From NCBI GenBank assembly GCA_020724205.1, contig DYHK01000003.1, forward strand, positions 1 to 8,726: DNA of 8,726 nt, written 5' to 3'. The stretch is from Candidatus Aenigmatarchaeum sp. (lineage in GTDB: Archaea; Nanobdellota; Nanobdellia; Pacearchaeales; GW2011-AR1). Below the pieces are notes generated by a model that worked only from the letters and a program-made list of their open reading frames with translations, had not been told where the DNA came from and did no database searches. Positions 1 through 4,943 of the stretch are shown here, in pieces. Each line of letters starts with the position of its first letter. Position 1 is the stretch's first letter. Both the position numbers and the translations under genes were made by a program.

Positions 1-2
1 TC

Positions 3-434
3 TTCACAGGAACAATCTTACTAATAAGTAAAATTCCAAGAAAAAAATCAGAATTAAACTACAAAAACTCAATAATAATTGGTTTGATGCAGTCACTTGC
101 ACTACTACCAGGAGTCTCAAGATCCGGAATGACTATCTCAACCTCATTATACTCTGGAATAGAAAAAGAAAGAGCAGTTAAATTCTCATTTCTTTTATTT
201 ATTCCTCTTGCACTAGGTGCCTTCTCACTAGAATTATTAAAATATTTACAAGGAGAACTTACGATGAACATTCCAACACCAACACTAATTATCTCCTTCT
301 TAGTATGTTTCATTCTAAGCCTTCTCTGTCTTAACCTCTTAACACCTATAATAAAGAAAGATAAATTCTGGATGTTCTCAGTTTACTGTTATATTATCGG
401 AATAATTACTCTGGTAATTTATTTTATAAAATAA
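3..434 (+). CDS. uppP: Undecaprenyl-diphosphatase (UppP/BacA family), C-terminal part
   Basis: The reading frame is open from the left edge to a TAA at 432-434 and gives about 143 residues, so the N-terminal half lies outside the window (the family is usually about 260-280 residues). The signature PGVSRSG, preceded by a conserved Gln, is the phosphate-binding loop of the UppP/BacA integral-membrane phosphatases. After it come about three hydrophobic segments, as expected for the C-terminal half. In bacteria the enzyme dephosphorylates undecaprenyl diphosphate to recycle the lipid carrier for wall synthesis. In an archaeon the likely substrate is a dolichol-type polyprenyl diphosphate used in surface glycosylation; that is inference. 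An internal ATG at 84 lies just before the motif and is not a plausible start, because coding sequence continues upstream. The stop codon directly abuts the stop of the convergent gene. Confidence 0.9.
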   Translation, partial: FTGTILLISKIPRKKSELNYKNSIIIGLMQSLALLPGVSRSGMTISTSLYSGIEKERAVKFSFLLFIPLALGAFSLELLKYLQGELTMNIPTPTLIISFLVCFILSLLCLNLLTPIIKKDKFWMFSVYCYIIGIITLVIYFIK

Positions 435-1142
435 TTAGTGACTTCTTACAATTATATCTGTTAAGTGTCTTGCTAATTGATAATATTTATTAGATTCTTC
501 TAAGGTTAATGACTTTCTATTAGAATATTCTTCATAAAGTAAATTTAATCCTTCTTCAGTTTTAGAAAGTCCTGAGTTGTTAGTACATTTAATATAATCA
601 AATACTAATTCTCCTGTTTTAAAATAATTTATAATCTGTAGCTTCCTTCTAATATGGGCAAATAGTGCTTTTGTAAGTTGAAAATCTTTAATACCTCTAA
701 AATAACCATCTAATTCAAAGTTGTCTTTCTCTTTTACATACTTCTTAAGATCTTCTTTTGAAGGAGGATTTTCGCGTAATATCTGTCTTGTTTTTTCAAA
801 TTCATGTGTAGAGTAGAGAGTTTTTGATCCATCCTCACTCACAATTGTAAGATACGTAGAAAAGCTATTTCTTTCCCTTAAATATTTAATAATTCCTTCT
901 AAAGAATGAAAGTACTGTGTAGCAAATCTTTCTGATTTTAATTTATCTATCAAAAACTTAATTTCCTCATCTATATTTAACCCTCTCTGATCTTTTACAA
1001 AAATCATTGTATCAATATCAGACTCTCCTTCCTTAAATTCTCCCGTAGCTGCACTTCCAAATAATAATATTCCTGCAAGATTATCTTTATATCTATCTAA
1101 CAAAAATTTTTCAATATTACCTAACGATTTTTCAAGTGTCAT
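435..1142 (-). CDS. Nucleotidyltransferase-domain protein (polymerase-beta/MNT fold)
   Basis: This 235-residue protein has the hallmark of the nucleotidyltransferase superfamily near its N terminus: LFGSAATGEFKEGESDIDTM, with G29-S30 and the metal-binding pair D42 and D44. The family transfers a nucleoside monophosphate to a protein, RNA or small molecule. The target here is unknown. Residues about 125-235 are mostly helical and resemble the helical partner domain of larger nucleotidyltransferases, so it is not a minimal MntA-type antitoxin of about 100 residues, and no HEPN partner gene lies beside it. The ATG is 16 bases downstream of the mature end of tRNA-Glu on the same strand. That leaves no room for its own promoter outside the tRNA, so it may be read through from the tRNA promoter. 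Its stop abuts that of the convergent uppP. Function beyond the fold is unassigned. Confidence 0.85.
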   Translation of the reverse strand: MTLEKSLGNIEKFLLDRYKDNLAGILLFGSAATGEFKEGESDIDTMIFVKDQRGLNIDEEIKFLIDKLKSERFATQYFHSLEGIIKYLRERNSFSTYLTIVSEDGSKTLYSTHEFEKTRQILRENPPSKEDLKKYVKEKDNFELDGYFRGIKDFQLTKALFAHIRRKLQIINYFKTGELVFDYIKCTNNSGLSKTEEGLNLLYEEYSNRKSLTLEESNKYYQLARHLTDIIVRSH

Positions 1143-1158
1143 TTATAAAATTAAAAAA

Positions 1159-1295
1159 TGCCCCCACCGGGATTCGAACCCGGGTCAAAGCCTTTCTTCG
1201 TTTTTCTTCCTTTTTATTAGGAGATGTCGTAAGAAGAACCTAGGTTCTTTTTACACCCGAAAGGGCTTTATGCTTGACCTCTACACCATAGGGGC
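1159..1295 (-). tRNA. tRNA-Glu (anticodon UUC) with a 64-base intron
   Basis: Read on the minus strand, a full cloverleaf forms. The acceptor stem is GCCCCTA with TGGGGGC (one G-U pair) and discriminator A. The D stem is GTGT with GCAT (two wobble pairs), the anticodon stem AAGCC with GGCTT, and the T stem CCGGG with CCCGG around TTCGAAT. The anticodon UUC is at 1261-1259, which assigns Glu. CCA is not encoded. The anticodon loop is interrupted by 1194-1257 at the canonical archaeal position 37/38. Loop bases 32-35 (CTTT) pair with GAAG near the intron's 3' end, giving the central four pairs of a bulge-helix-bulge; the intron-side helix has only two clear pairs, so the motif is somewhat relaxed. 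A TATA-like stretch lies near 1330-1340. The nucleotidyltransferase gene follows closely downstream. Confidence 0.93.
1194..1257 (-). other. tRNA-Glu intron with a long internal hairpin
   Basis: The intron boundaries follow from cutting after anticodon-loop position 37 and before position 38, as the archaeal splicing endonuclease does. Within the intron, 1234-1249 is a perfect 16-base palindrome centred on CTAG. It extends to 1229-1254 with a single mismatch, so the intron folds into one long stem. No protein-coding capacity or homing endonuclease is present at this length. Confidence 0.8.
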
Positions 1296-1355
1296 ATATA
1301 AATTAATTAAGAATTAAATAAGAAAATACTTTTTAAAGCTAACTACTCCAACAAA

Positions 1356-1364
1356 ATATAAATA
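1356..1364 (+). promoter_or_regulatory. TATA box of the small gene at 1386
   Basis: ATATAAATA is centred about 26 bases before the ATG at 1386. This is the archaeal TATA-to-start spacing and implies that transcription begins at or next to the start codon (leaderless). There is no Shine-Dalgarno-like sequence before the ATG. Confidence 0.6.
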
Positions 1365-1385
1365 CTTCAAACAAGATTAAAGAAT

Positions 1386-1595
1386 ATGAACAGCATTAGT
1401 GACATAATGAGGATGATATGTACAGAAGCTCATGATGGAGATATAGGAAGAGTTCATCACTTTGATGAATCTTTAAATGAAAAACCTAAATCTACATATG
1501 ACTCTAAAGGAGAATCTAGTGAAGCATTACCTTCTATTGACTATAGATTAGAGTTAATTAAAAATCAAGATGAAAAATATGAGTGGGTAGAATAA
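1386..1595 (+). CDS. Small hypothetical protein, 69 residues
   Basis: I do not recognise this protein. It is soluble, has no membrane segment or signal peptide, and is rich in charged residues, with Ser and Glu in the middle third. It contains two adjacent His (HH at residues 24-25) and a single Cys (C12), so there is no clear metal-binding cluster. The ATG is supported by a well-placed TATA box about 26 bases upstream, consistent with a leaderless transcript. It diverges from tRNA-Glu and converges with the DUF4389-like gene, only three bases separating the two stop codons. The tight packing and good promoter favour a real gene, but a lineage-restricted product with no assignable role is all that can be said. 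Confidence 0.6.
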   Translation: MNSISDIMRMICTEAHDGDIGRVHHFDESLNEKPKSTYDSKGESSEALPSIDYRLELIKNQDEKYEWVE

Positions 1596-1598
1596 AAA

Positions 1599-1913
1599 CT
1601 ACTTCTCAAACTGACTCATTCTCTCAGCACTTGTAAATGGAAACGGCCTTATATTTGAAACAAAAGTAAGATACCTAATATATTTGTAAGTCTCGGTATT
1701 CCAATACTCGCAAAGCTCTGCTATTCCTCTATTTCTTTTTCCAGAAAATACAACAATAATCCAATTAATTACTGAAAGAATTATTATCAATGCCTTCCAA
1801 ATACCAAGAATAATTCCAGATATTATCAAAACTAAAATTCTAAACCAAGCCTCTCCTCTCTCGCTCATCTTAGGCTTCCCCATATCCATATTTTTTGATT
1901 TTTTCTTTGCCAT
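1599..1913 (-). CDS. Small membrane protein, DUF4389-like
   Basis: With the ATG at 1911-1913 the product has 104 residues. A longer reading from a TTG at 1937 would overlap the preceding gene and is less likely, because the ATG lies one base after that gene's TAA (TAA-A-ATG), a spacing also seen at 6493/6495. The protein has a Lys-rich N terminus, a hydrophobic stretch over about residues 24-57 that could form one or two membrane segments, then SGKRNRG, an aromatic-rich region and NIRPFPF near the end. The FxGKxxRG and RPFPF pattern resembles DUF4389 membrane proteins, whose function is not established. It is very probably co-transcribed and translationally coupled with the Tic20-like gene upstream. 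The family assignment is from memory of the motif pattern. Confidence 0.7.
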   Translation of the reverse strand: MAKKKSKNMDMGKPKMSERGEAWFRILVLIISGIILGIWKALIIILSVINWIIVVFSGKRNRGIAELCEYWNTETYKYIRYLTFVSNIRPFPFTSAERMSQFEK

Positions 1914-1914
1914 T

Positions 1915-2298
1915 TTAAAAATTAAACTTCTTTGCAAGACCTCCTATAAATGGAGCATCTTTTTCCTCTCCTGAAAGAGCATAGATCCAAAGTATTACCC
2001 AAAGCACAATTACAAATGCATAAAGAACAACCATAATTCCCCATCCAATTATAGGTATAAATATTAAAATTTTAGCTAAAAAAACAACAACAAGCGAAAC
2101 AATAAAAAGAACAAGACTCTGGCGAGCATAATACATTACGTATCTATTATCTCTTCTGAAGATAAATGCTATAATAAAACCAATTATTCCAAAGAAGGTT
2201 GCAATAAATGCGAAGAGTTTTGAGTCTCCATCATCATTAGAATTAACAACCTTCATATTCTTACCACTAGAAGCTTTCTTCACTCTCTTTTTAACCAT
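1915..2298 (-). CDS. DUF4870/Tic20-like small membrane protein
   Basis: The 127-residue product begins with a basic, Lys/Ser-rich tail of about 26 residues. Hydrophobic segments follow at about 28-47, 60-82 and 84-108, and the end is GEEKDAPFIGGLAKKF. The order of a first membrane helix, a charged YARQSL box (57-62), two more helices and a GExxxxPFIG tail is typical of the DUF4870/Tic20-like family, small membrane proteins without an agreed biochemical role. An alternative start at Met15 would only remove part of the basic tail. A TATA-like TTTAAATA lies about 25-30 bases before the first ATG, supporting that start on a leaderless message. It is the first gene of a two-gene operon with the DUF4389-like gene. 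Confidence 0.75.
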   Translation of the reverse strand: MVKKRVKKASSGKNMKVVNSNDDGDSKLFAFIATFFGIIGFIIAFIFRRDNRYVMYYARQSLVLFIVSLVVVFLAKILIFIPIIGWGIMVVLYAFVIVLWVILWIYALSGEEKDAPFIGGLAKKFNF

Positions 2299-2320
2299 TA
2301 ATAAAACAAATACAAAATCC

Positions 2321-2329
2321 TATTTAAAT
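2321..2329 (-). promoter_or_regulatory. TATA box of the DUF4870-DUF4389 operon
   Basis: On the minus strand this reads ATTTAAATA, centred about 27 bases before the ATG at 2298. The spacing fits an archaeal promoter with transcription starting at or near the start codon. Confidence 0.55.
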
Positions 2330-2336
2330 CTTTATG

Positions 2337-2353
2337 TTTTTACATAGTAAAAA
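2337..2353. repeat. 7-3-7 inverted repeat upstream of the membrane-protein operon promoter
   Basis: TTTTTAC, ATA, GTAAAAA form a perfect seven-base inverted repeat directly upstream of the TATA box at 2321-2329 (upstream in the minus-strand sense). The position suits a regulator or an upstream promoter element, but AT-rich DNA produces such repeats by chance and no cognate regulator is adjacent. Confidence 0.3.
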
Positions 2354-2400
2354 TATGATGTGCTCAAACATTTTTCAAAATATCTTATAACACCAAAAAT

Positions 2401-2418
2401 ATTCTTTTTATAAAGAAT
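2401..2418. repeat. 7-4-7 inverted repeat in the 2299-2527 gap
   Basis: ATTCTTT, TTAT, AAAGAAT pair perfectly. The gap of about 229 bases between the membrane-protein operon and tRNA-Ile is very AT-rich and shows no convincing gene on either strand. It holds this repeat, the operon promoter, and several near-repeated ACATTA words around 2480-2520. The hairpin may mark transcript ends from tRNA-Ile, but that is a guess. Confidence 0.3.
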
Positions 2419-2527
2419 TACTTAATTTTAAATAATTAATAACAAATTTTCATAAGAGAAAATTTTATCGTTTATCAACATTACATTATACATTAGGGAT
2501 TTTAGAATTATTAACATTAATTTCTCA

Positions 2528-2653
2528 TGAGCCTGCCAAGATTCGAACTTGGGACCCCTGCCTTTCTTAGATTATTCGATCCATGAAAGATATATTCCTA
2601 ACGGAATAAACTCATATAAGAGCAGTGCTCTAACCTGGCTGAGCTACAGGCTC
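2528..2653 (-). tRNA. tRNA-Ile (anticodon UAU) with a 51-base intron
   Basis: Read on the minus strand, the acceptor stem GAGCCTG pairs perfectly with CAGGCTC, with discriminator A. The D stem is GCTC with GAGC around AGCCAGGTTA, the anticodon stem CTGCT with GGCAG (one G-U), the variable loop GGGTC, and the T stem CCAAG with CTTGG around TTCGAAT. The spliced anticodon loop is CTTATAA, so the anticodon is UAU (2618-2616), which reads the Ile codon AUA. CCA is not encoded. The intron 2564-2614 lies at position 37/38: loop bases CTTA pair perfectly with TAAG near the intron's 3' end, leaving three-base bulges on each side, a near-textbook bulge-helix-bulge. Most archaea instead read AUA with a CAU tRNA carrying agmatidine. 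Confidence 0.93.
2564..2614 (-). other. tRNA-Ile intron
   Basis: The boundaries follow from the bulge-helix-bulge pairing at position 37/38. The interior contains a six-pair stem, TATTCC with GGAATA around a GTTA loop. It has no coding capacity. Confidence 0.85.
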
Positions 2654-2769
2654 ATCTAAAATTCTAATAAAAAACCTTATTAAAACTTATCTATATCCTT
2701 AAAATAAAAATTACTCAAATATTTTTACACTTTTTAAATCTTTTAATGTTTAAAAAAGCGTATAGATAA

Positions 2770-2780
2770 GTTTTTAAACC
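2770..2780 (+). promoter_or_regulatory. TATA-like box of the acidic small ORF
   Basis: GTTTTTAAACC is centred about 28 bases before the ATG at 2803, the spacing seen for other genes in this window. The flanking TAAGTTTTTAAAC resembles TAAGTTTTAAAAAC before tRNA-Asp at 4777-4790, so both may share a BRE-plus-TATA type. Confidence 0.5.
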
Positions 2781-2802
2781 AAGAGTCAATCCCTAGATTA
2801 CC

Positions 2803-2919
2803 ATGAAAAGTGGAAATCAATACATGGAAGAAGAGGAAGAAGAATTTGAAGACGACTTTGACGACGATGAAGACTTTGAGGATGATGACGATCCTAAAGA
2901 ACCATCTGACGAATATTAA
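2803..2919 (+). CDS. Highly acidic microprotein, 38 residues
   Basis: The ORF encodes 38 residues, of which 22 are Asp or Glu. It opens with MKSGNQYM, continues with a run of six Glu and then alternating blocks of Asp, Glu and Phe, and ends PKEPSDEY. Three Phe and two Tyr are spaced through it. A TATA-like box lies about 28 bases before the ATG, so a leaderless transcript is plausible. The gene diverges from tRNA-Ile and converges with the protease gene. Such tails resemble acidic disordered proteins that bind basic partners such as histones, ribosomal proteins or nucleic-acid enzymes, or that mimic DNA; that is general knowledge and not evidence of function here. The reverse-strand reading of the same DNA is a Phe/Val/Ile-rich ORF that I take to be a shadow. 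Confidence 0.55.
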   Translation: MKSGNQYMEEEEEEFEDDFDDDEDFEDDDDPKEPSDEY

Positions 2920-2953
2920 TAGCTGATGCTTCAATAAAATTTCTTTTTATTCT

Positions 2954-3898
2954 TTAACTTGAAAGAACAAGAATTCTATTATTATTTTTTTTATCAATTT
3001 CAGAGAATGAATTTTCTTTGTCAATAAAAAACTCAATAGAAGTTATGTCTCTAGGCACTCTGAGGTTCTCAACTTTAAGTGTTCGCCCTTCTCCTATGCC
3101 TACTCCTTCAAAATCATAGGTTGCAAGTACCTTTTCTTCAGAAAGAATGCTTAATTTAAAGCTATCAGAATCTCTAAGACCCTCGTTAATTATCTCCAAA
3201 TAAAAATTAAGGTATATTCCGCTTTTTGTAGCACTTATTTCCCTAAGAGAAAGATCTGGAAGACTATCTTCTAAGTATAGATTATTTATTGTTTCAATTA
3301 TCTCAGGAGTTATTTCTTGGTTACAATTTGAGAGATTATACATTATAGATCTTTTATTAGTTGAATGCTTAAAACCTATAACATGAAGAATCTCGTGTAA
3401 TGCTACTATTGGCCTCTCACAATTAGCGGAATCATAAAGTATAACGCTTCCATTAACAATAACATGATAATTTGAAGCATTTATTATGTTAGAAGGTCCT
3501 CCTTTTCCAGCTGTAAAGTGATAATTTTCATTCTGAATAACTTCATCAGAACATGTCACAAAAATTCTTGCTCTTAAAGGACTATCTGTCTCAAAAAAAC
3601 TTAAATCTATCTGGTCATCAAGAATAATAAAAGCTCTTCTAACTTGAGAGGACTTATACTCATTACATTTAGTGTCTATATTATATCCAATATCTTTTTC
3701 ACTAAACCTAATATTATTATAAAGAAGAATTCCCTCTGGGTAATCATCATAAGATCCAAGATTATCTCCCTCAAAAGAATCCACTGAATCATTAACTATA
3801 AAGACTCTCTGCTCAGTAGGATAAAAAAAATAGACAAAATAAAGAGAAATCACACATAAAAGTATCAGTACAATTAAAGAAATATTTACTTTATTCAT
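2954..3898 (-). CDS. Membrane-anchored metzincin-type zinc protease with CARDB-like C-terminal domain
   Basis: The 314-residue protein starts with a signal-anchor helix (about 7-26), placing the rest outside the membrane. The zinc site HEILHVIGFKH (H168, E169, H172, G175, H178) is the HExxHxxGxxH motif of metzincins, and SIMYN at 184-188 supplies the Met turn. Together these fit a matrixin-like peptidase. Residues about 213-314 look like a CARDB domain: they begin PDLSLREI, contain INEG, and end with FIDKENSFSEIDKKNNN, the usual 'D..N...E.d..NN' close. CARDB domains are surface adhesion or carbohydrate-associated modules. Four Cys (78, 116, 160, 192) may form disulfides, and sequons occur at N36, N140, N149 and N188. 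There is no obvious pro-domain cysteine switch. A TATA-like TTTAAAATA lies about 20-28 bases before the ATG. The substrate is unknown. Confidence 0.85.
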   Translation of the reverse strand: MNKVNISLIVLILLCVISLYFVYFFYPTEQRVFIVNDSVDSFEGDNLGSYDDYPEGILLYNNIRFSEKDIGYNIDTKCNEYKSSQVRRAFIILDDQIDLSFFETDSPLRARIFVTCSDEVIQNENYHFTAGKGGPSNIINASNYHVIVNGSVILYDSANCERPIVALHEILHVIGFKHSTNKRSIMYNLSNCNQEITPEIIETINNLYLEDSLPDLSLREISATKSGIYLNFYLEIINEGLRDSDSFKLSILSEEKVLATYDFEGVGIGEGRTLKVENLRVPRDITSIEFFIDKENSFSEIDKKNNNRILVLSS

Positions 3899-3989
3899 AT
3901 AACTCTAAATAATTAGCTATTTTAAAGTTTGTTAAAAAGTAGTATCTTGCTTAAATCAAGTCTTATTTATAGTTTTAATGTAATATATT

Positions 3990-4004
3990 AACTAATTATT
4001 AGTT
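3990..4004. repeat. 15-base perfect palindrome between pgsA-like gene and protease
   Basis: AACTAAT, T, ATTAGTT is a perfect seven-base inverted repeat about a single T. The roughly 197-base gap 3899-4095 holds no ORF of note. It contains the protease promoter near 3918-3927, this palindrome, and TACTTAAGTA at 4033-4042. The palindrome could be an operator or the end of the phosphatidyltransferase transcript; AT-rich chance is also possible. Confidence 0.35.
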
Positions 4005-4095
4005 TATTACTTATAATCCACCAATCTAGAATACTTAAGTAAGTTTTTACATTAACATTTATAATAGAAAAGTACAGAATAAACATCTAGGAAAA

Positions 4096-4710
4096 TTATC
4101 TTAACGAGTCTCTCAAATAATCAAGTCCTGCGACAATTCCTATCAAGCCAGTTGCAATAGCAACATAGCCTGCTCCAGGAATAGTGAATATAATCATTCC
4201 CACAGCTACAGACTGTATAAATGTAGTTACCTTTCCGATGTACTTTACCTTATAAGAATCCATATTTCTGATAATTCTTATTATAAATCCAGGTGTTGCT
4301 ACAATTTCTCTAGATAAACATATAATCAGTAGATAAGCTAAATTAGCATCTATATAATAAAATTTATAGACAAGTACAAGAACTATAGGAATCATAAAAA
4401 CCCTATCAATAACCTGGTCTAATCTTGCTCCTAACTCTGAAGTCTGTTTCAGTTTCCTAGCAAAGAAGCCATCAAACCAATCAGAAATTGCAGCAATGAA
4501 AAAAATTACTCCAATGAGAATCATAGAATAGTCAAATAAGATTAAGTAACCTAAAACAAATCCTAGAATTAGTCTTAGTAATGTAAGAGTATTTGGAACA
4601 TTAAGAATAAACTGATTCTTAACTTCAGATTTTATTTTCTTTCCCTCATTTCCAACCTTTCTACCAATCCTATTATTTTTGATCTTCTGCTTAATTTTTT
4701 CCTTAACCAT
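4096..4710 (-). CDS. CDP-alcohol phosphatidyltransferase (PgsA-like)
   Basis: The 204-residue integral membrane protein carries the complete CDP-alcohol phosphotransferase signature: D77, D80-G81, A84-R85, G94, D98 and D102 (DxxDGxxAR-x8-GxxxDxxxD). Its metal-bound aspartates catalyse transfer of a phosphatidyl-type group from a CDP-activated lipid to an alcohol, here presumably CDP-archaeol in the inner membrane leaflet. PNTLTLLRL (39-47) and the later KYIGKVTTFIQ (157-166) resemble the phosphatidylglycerophosphate synthase branch more than serine- or inositol-transferring members, so glycerol phosphate is the favoured acceptor, but this is not certain. The first 33 residues are a Lys/Arg-rich cytoplasmic extension, longer than in typical PgsA. 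The gene is divergent from tRNA-Asp; AT-rich TATA-like stretches lie at about 4716-4734. Confidence 0.87.
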   Translation of the reverse strand: MVKEKIKQKIKNNRIGRKVGNEGKKIKSEVKNQFILNVPNTLTLLRLILGFVLGYLILFDYSMILIGVIFFIAAISDWFDGFFARKLKQTSELGARLDQVIDRVFMIPIVLVLVYKFYYIDANLAYLLIICLSREIVATPGFIIRIIRNMDSYKVKYIGKVTTFIQSVAVGMIIFTIPGAGYVAIATGLIGIVAGLDYLRDSLR

Positions 4711-4780
4711 GTTCTTATAAAATATATATTAAACAATATAGTTACAATATTTAAATCTAATCATAAGATGATTTAGTAAG

Positions 4781-4790
4781 TTTTAAAAAC
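4781..4790 (+). promoter_or_regulatory. TATA-like box of tRNA-Asp
   Basis: TTTTAAAAAC, preceded by TAAG, lies about 37 bases before the tRNA 5' end. That would give a leader of roughly ten bases to be removed by RNase P. A similar TAAG-TTTTTAAA element stands before the acidic ORF at 2770-2780. Confidence 0.45.
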
Positions 4791-4822
4791 AGACTTTATC
4801 TAAATTCAATAACACATATCAT

Positions 4823-4895
4823 GCCCTGGTAGTGTAGTGGCCTAGCATTCTACCCTGTCACGGTAGCGACCCGGGTTCAAATCCCGGTCAGGGCG
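4823..4895 (+). tRNA. tRNA-Asp (anticodon GUC)
   Basis: A complete 73-base cloverleaf without intron. The acceptor stem GCCCTGG pairs with TCAGGGC (one G-U), with discriminator G as usual for Asp. The D stem is GTGT with GCAT, the anticodon stem CTACC with GGTAG around CTGTCAC, and the T stem CCGGG with CCCGG around TTCAAAT. The anticodon GUC is at 4857-4859. CCA is not encoded. The 3' end is only 48 bases from a tyrosine recombinase gene on the same strand and is part of a short direct repeat, so it is the probable attachment site of an integrated element. Confidence 0.96.
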
Positions 4896-4909
4896 TAGCT
4901 AGGGCGTAG
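4890..4909 (+). repeat. 9-base direct repeat over the tRNA-Asp 3' end (candidate attachment or Int-binding site)
   Basis: AGGGCGTAG occurs at 4890-4898, covering the last six bases of the tRNA, and again at 4901-4909 after two bases. Direct repeats beside a tRNA 3' end and an integrase gene fit an attachment core or recombinase arm site. No third copy is visible in the window. Confidence 0.45.
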
Positions 4910-4914
4910 AAGAG

Positions 4915-4925
4915 TTTAAATATAA
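4915..4925 (+). promoter_or_regulatory. TATA box of the integrase gene
   Basis: TTTAAATATAA is centred about 24 bases before the ATG at 4944, so the integrase has its own promoter just after the tRNA and is probably leaderless. Confidence 0.6.
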
Positions 4926-4943
4926 TAAATTCTTCTATTCCCA

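Noticed and set aside
59..313. 84-residue minus-strand ORF
   Set aside because: It lies opposite uppP, whose PGVSRSG motif fixes the coding strand.
1914..1937. TTG start for the DUF4389-like gene with GGAGG nearby
   Set aside because: The GGAGGT is part of the upstream gene's coding sequence (Gly-Gly) and is too close to the TTG; the ATG at 1913 gives the one-base junction seen elsewhere.
2346..2393. 15-codon ORF on the minus strand before the DUF4870 operon
   Set aside because: It is very short, runs across the operon promoter and has no sign of conservation or its own promoter.
2743..2934. 63-residue minus-strand ORF rich in Phe, Val, Ile and Lys
   Set aside because: It is the reverse-strand reading of the GAA/GAC-rich acidic ORF; its hydrophobic look is a by-product of that composition, and it has no supported promoter.
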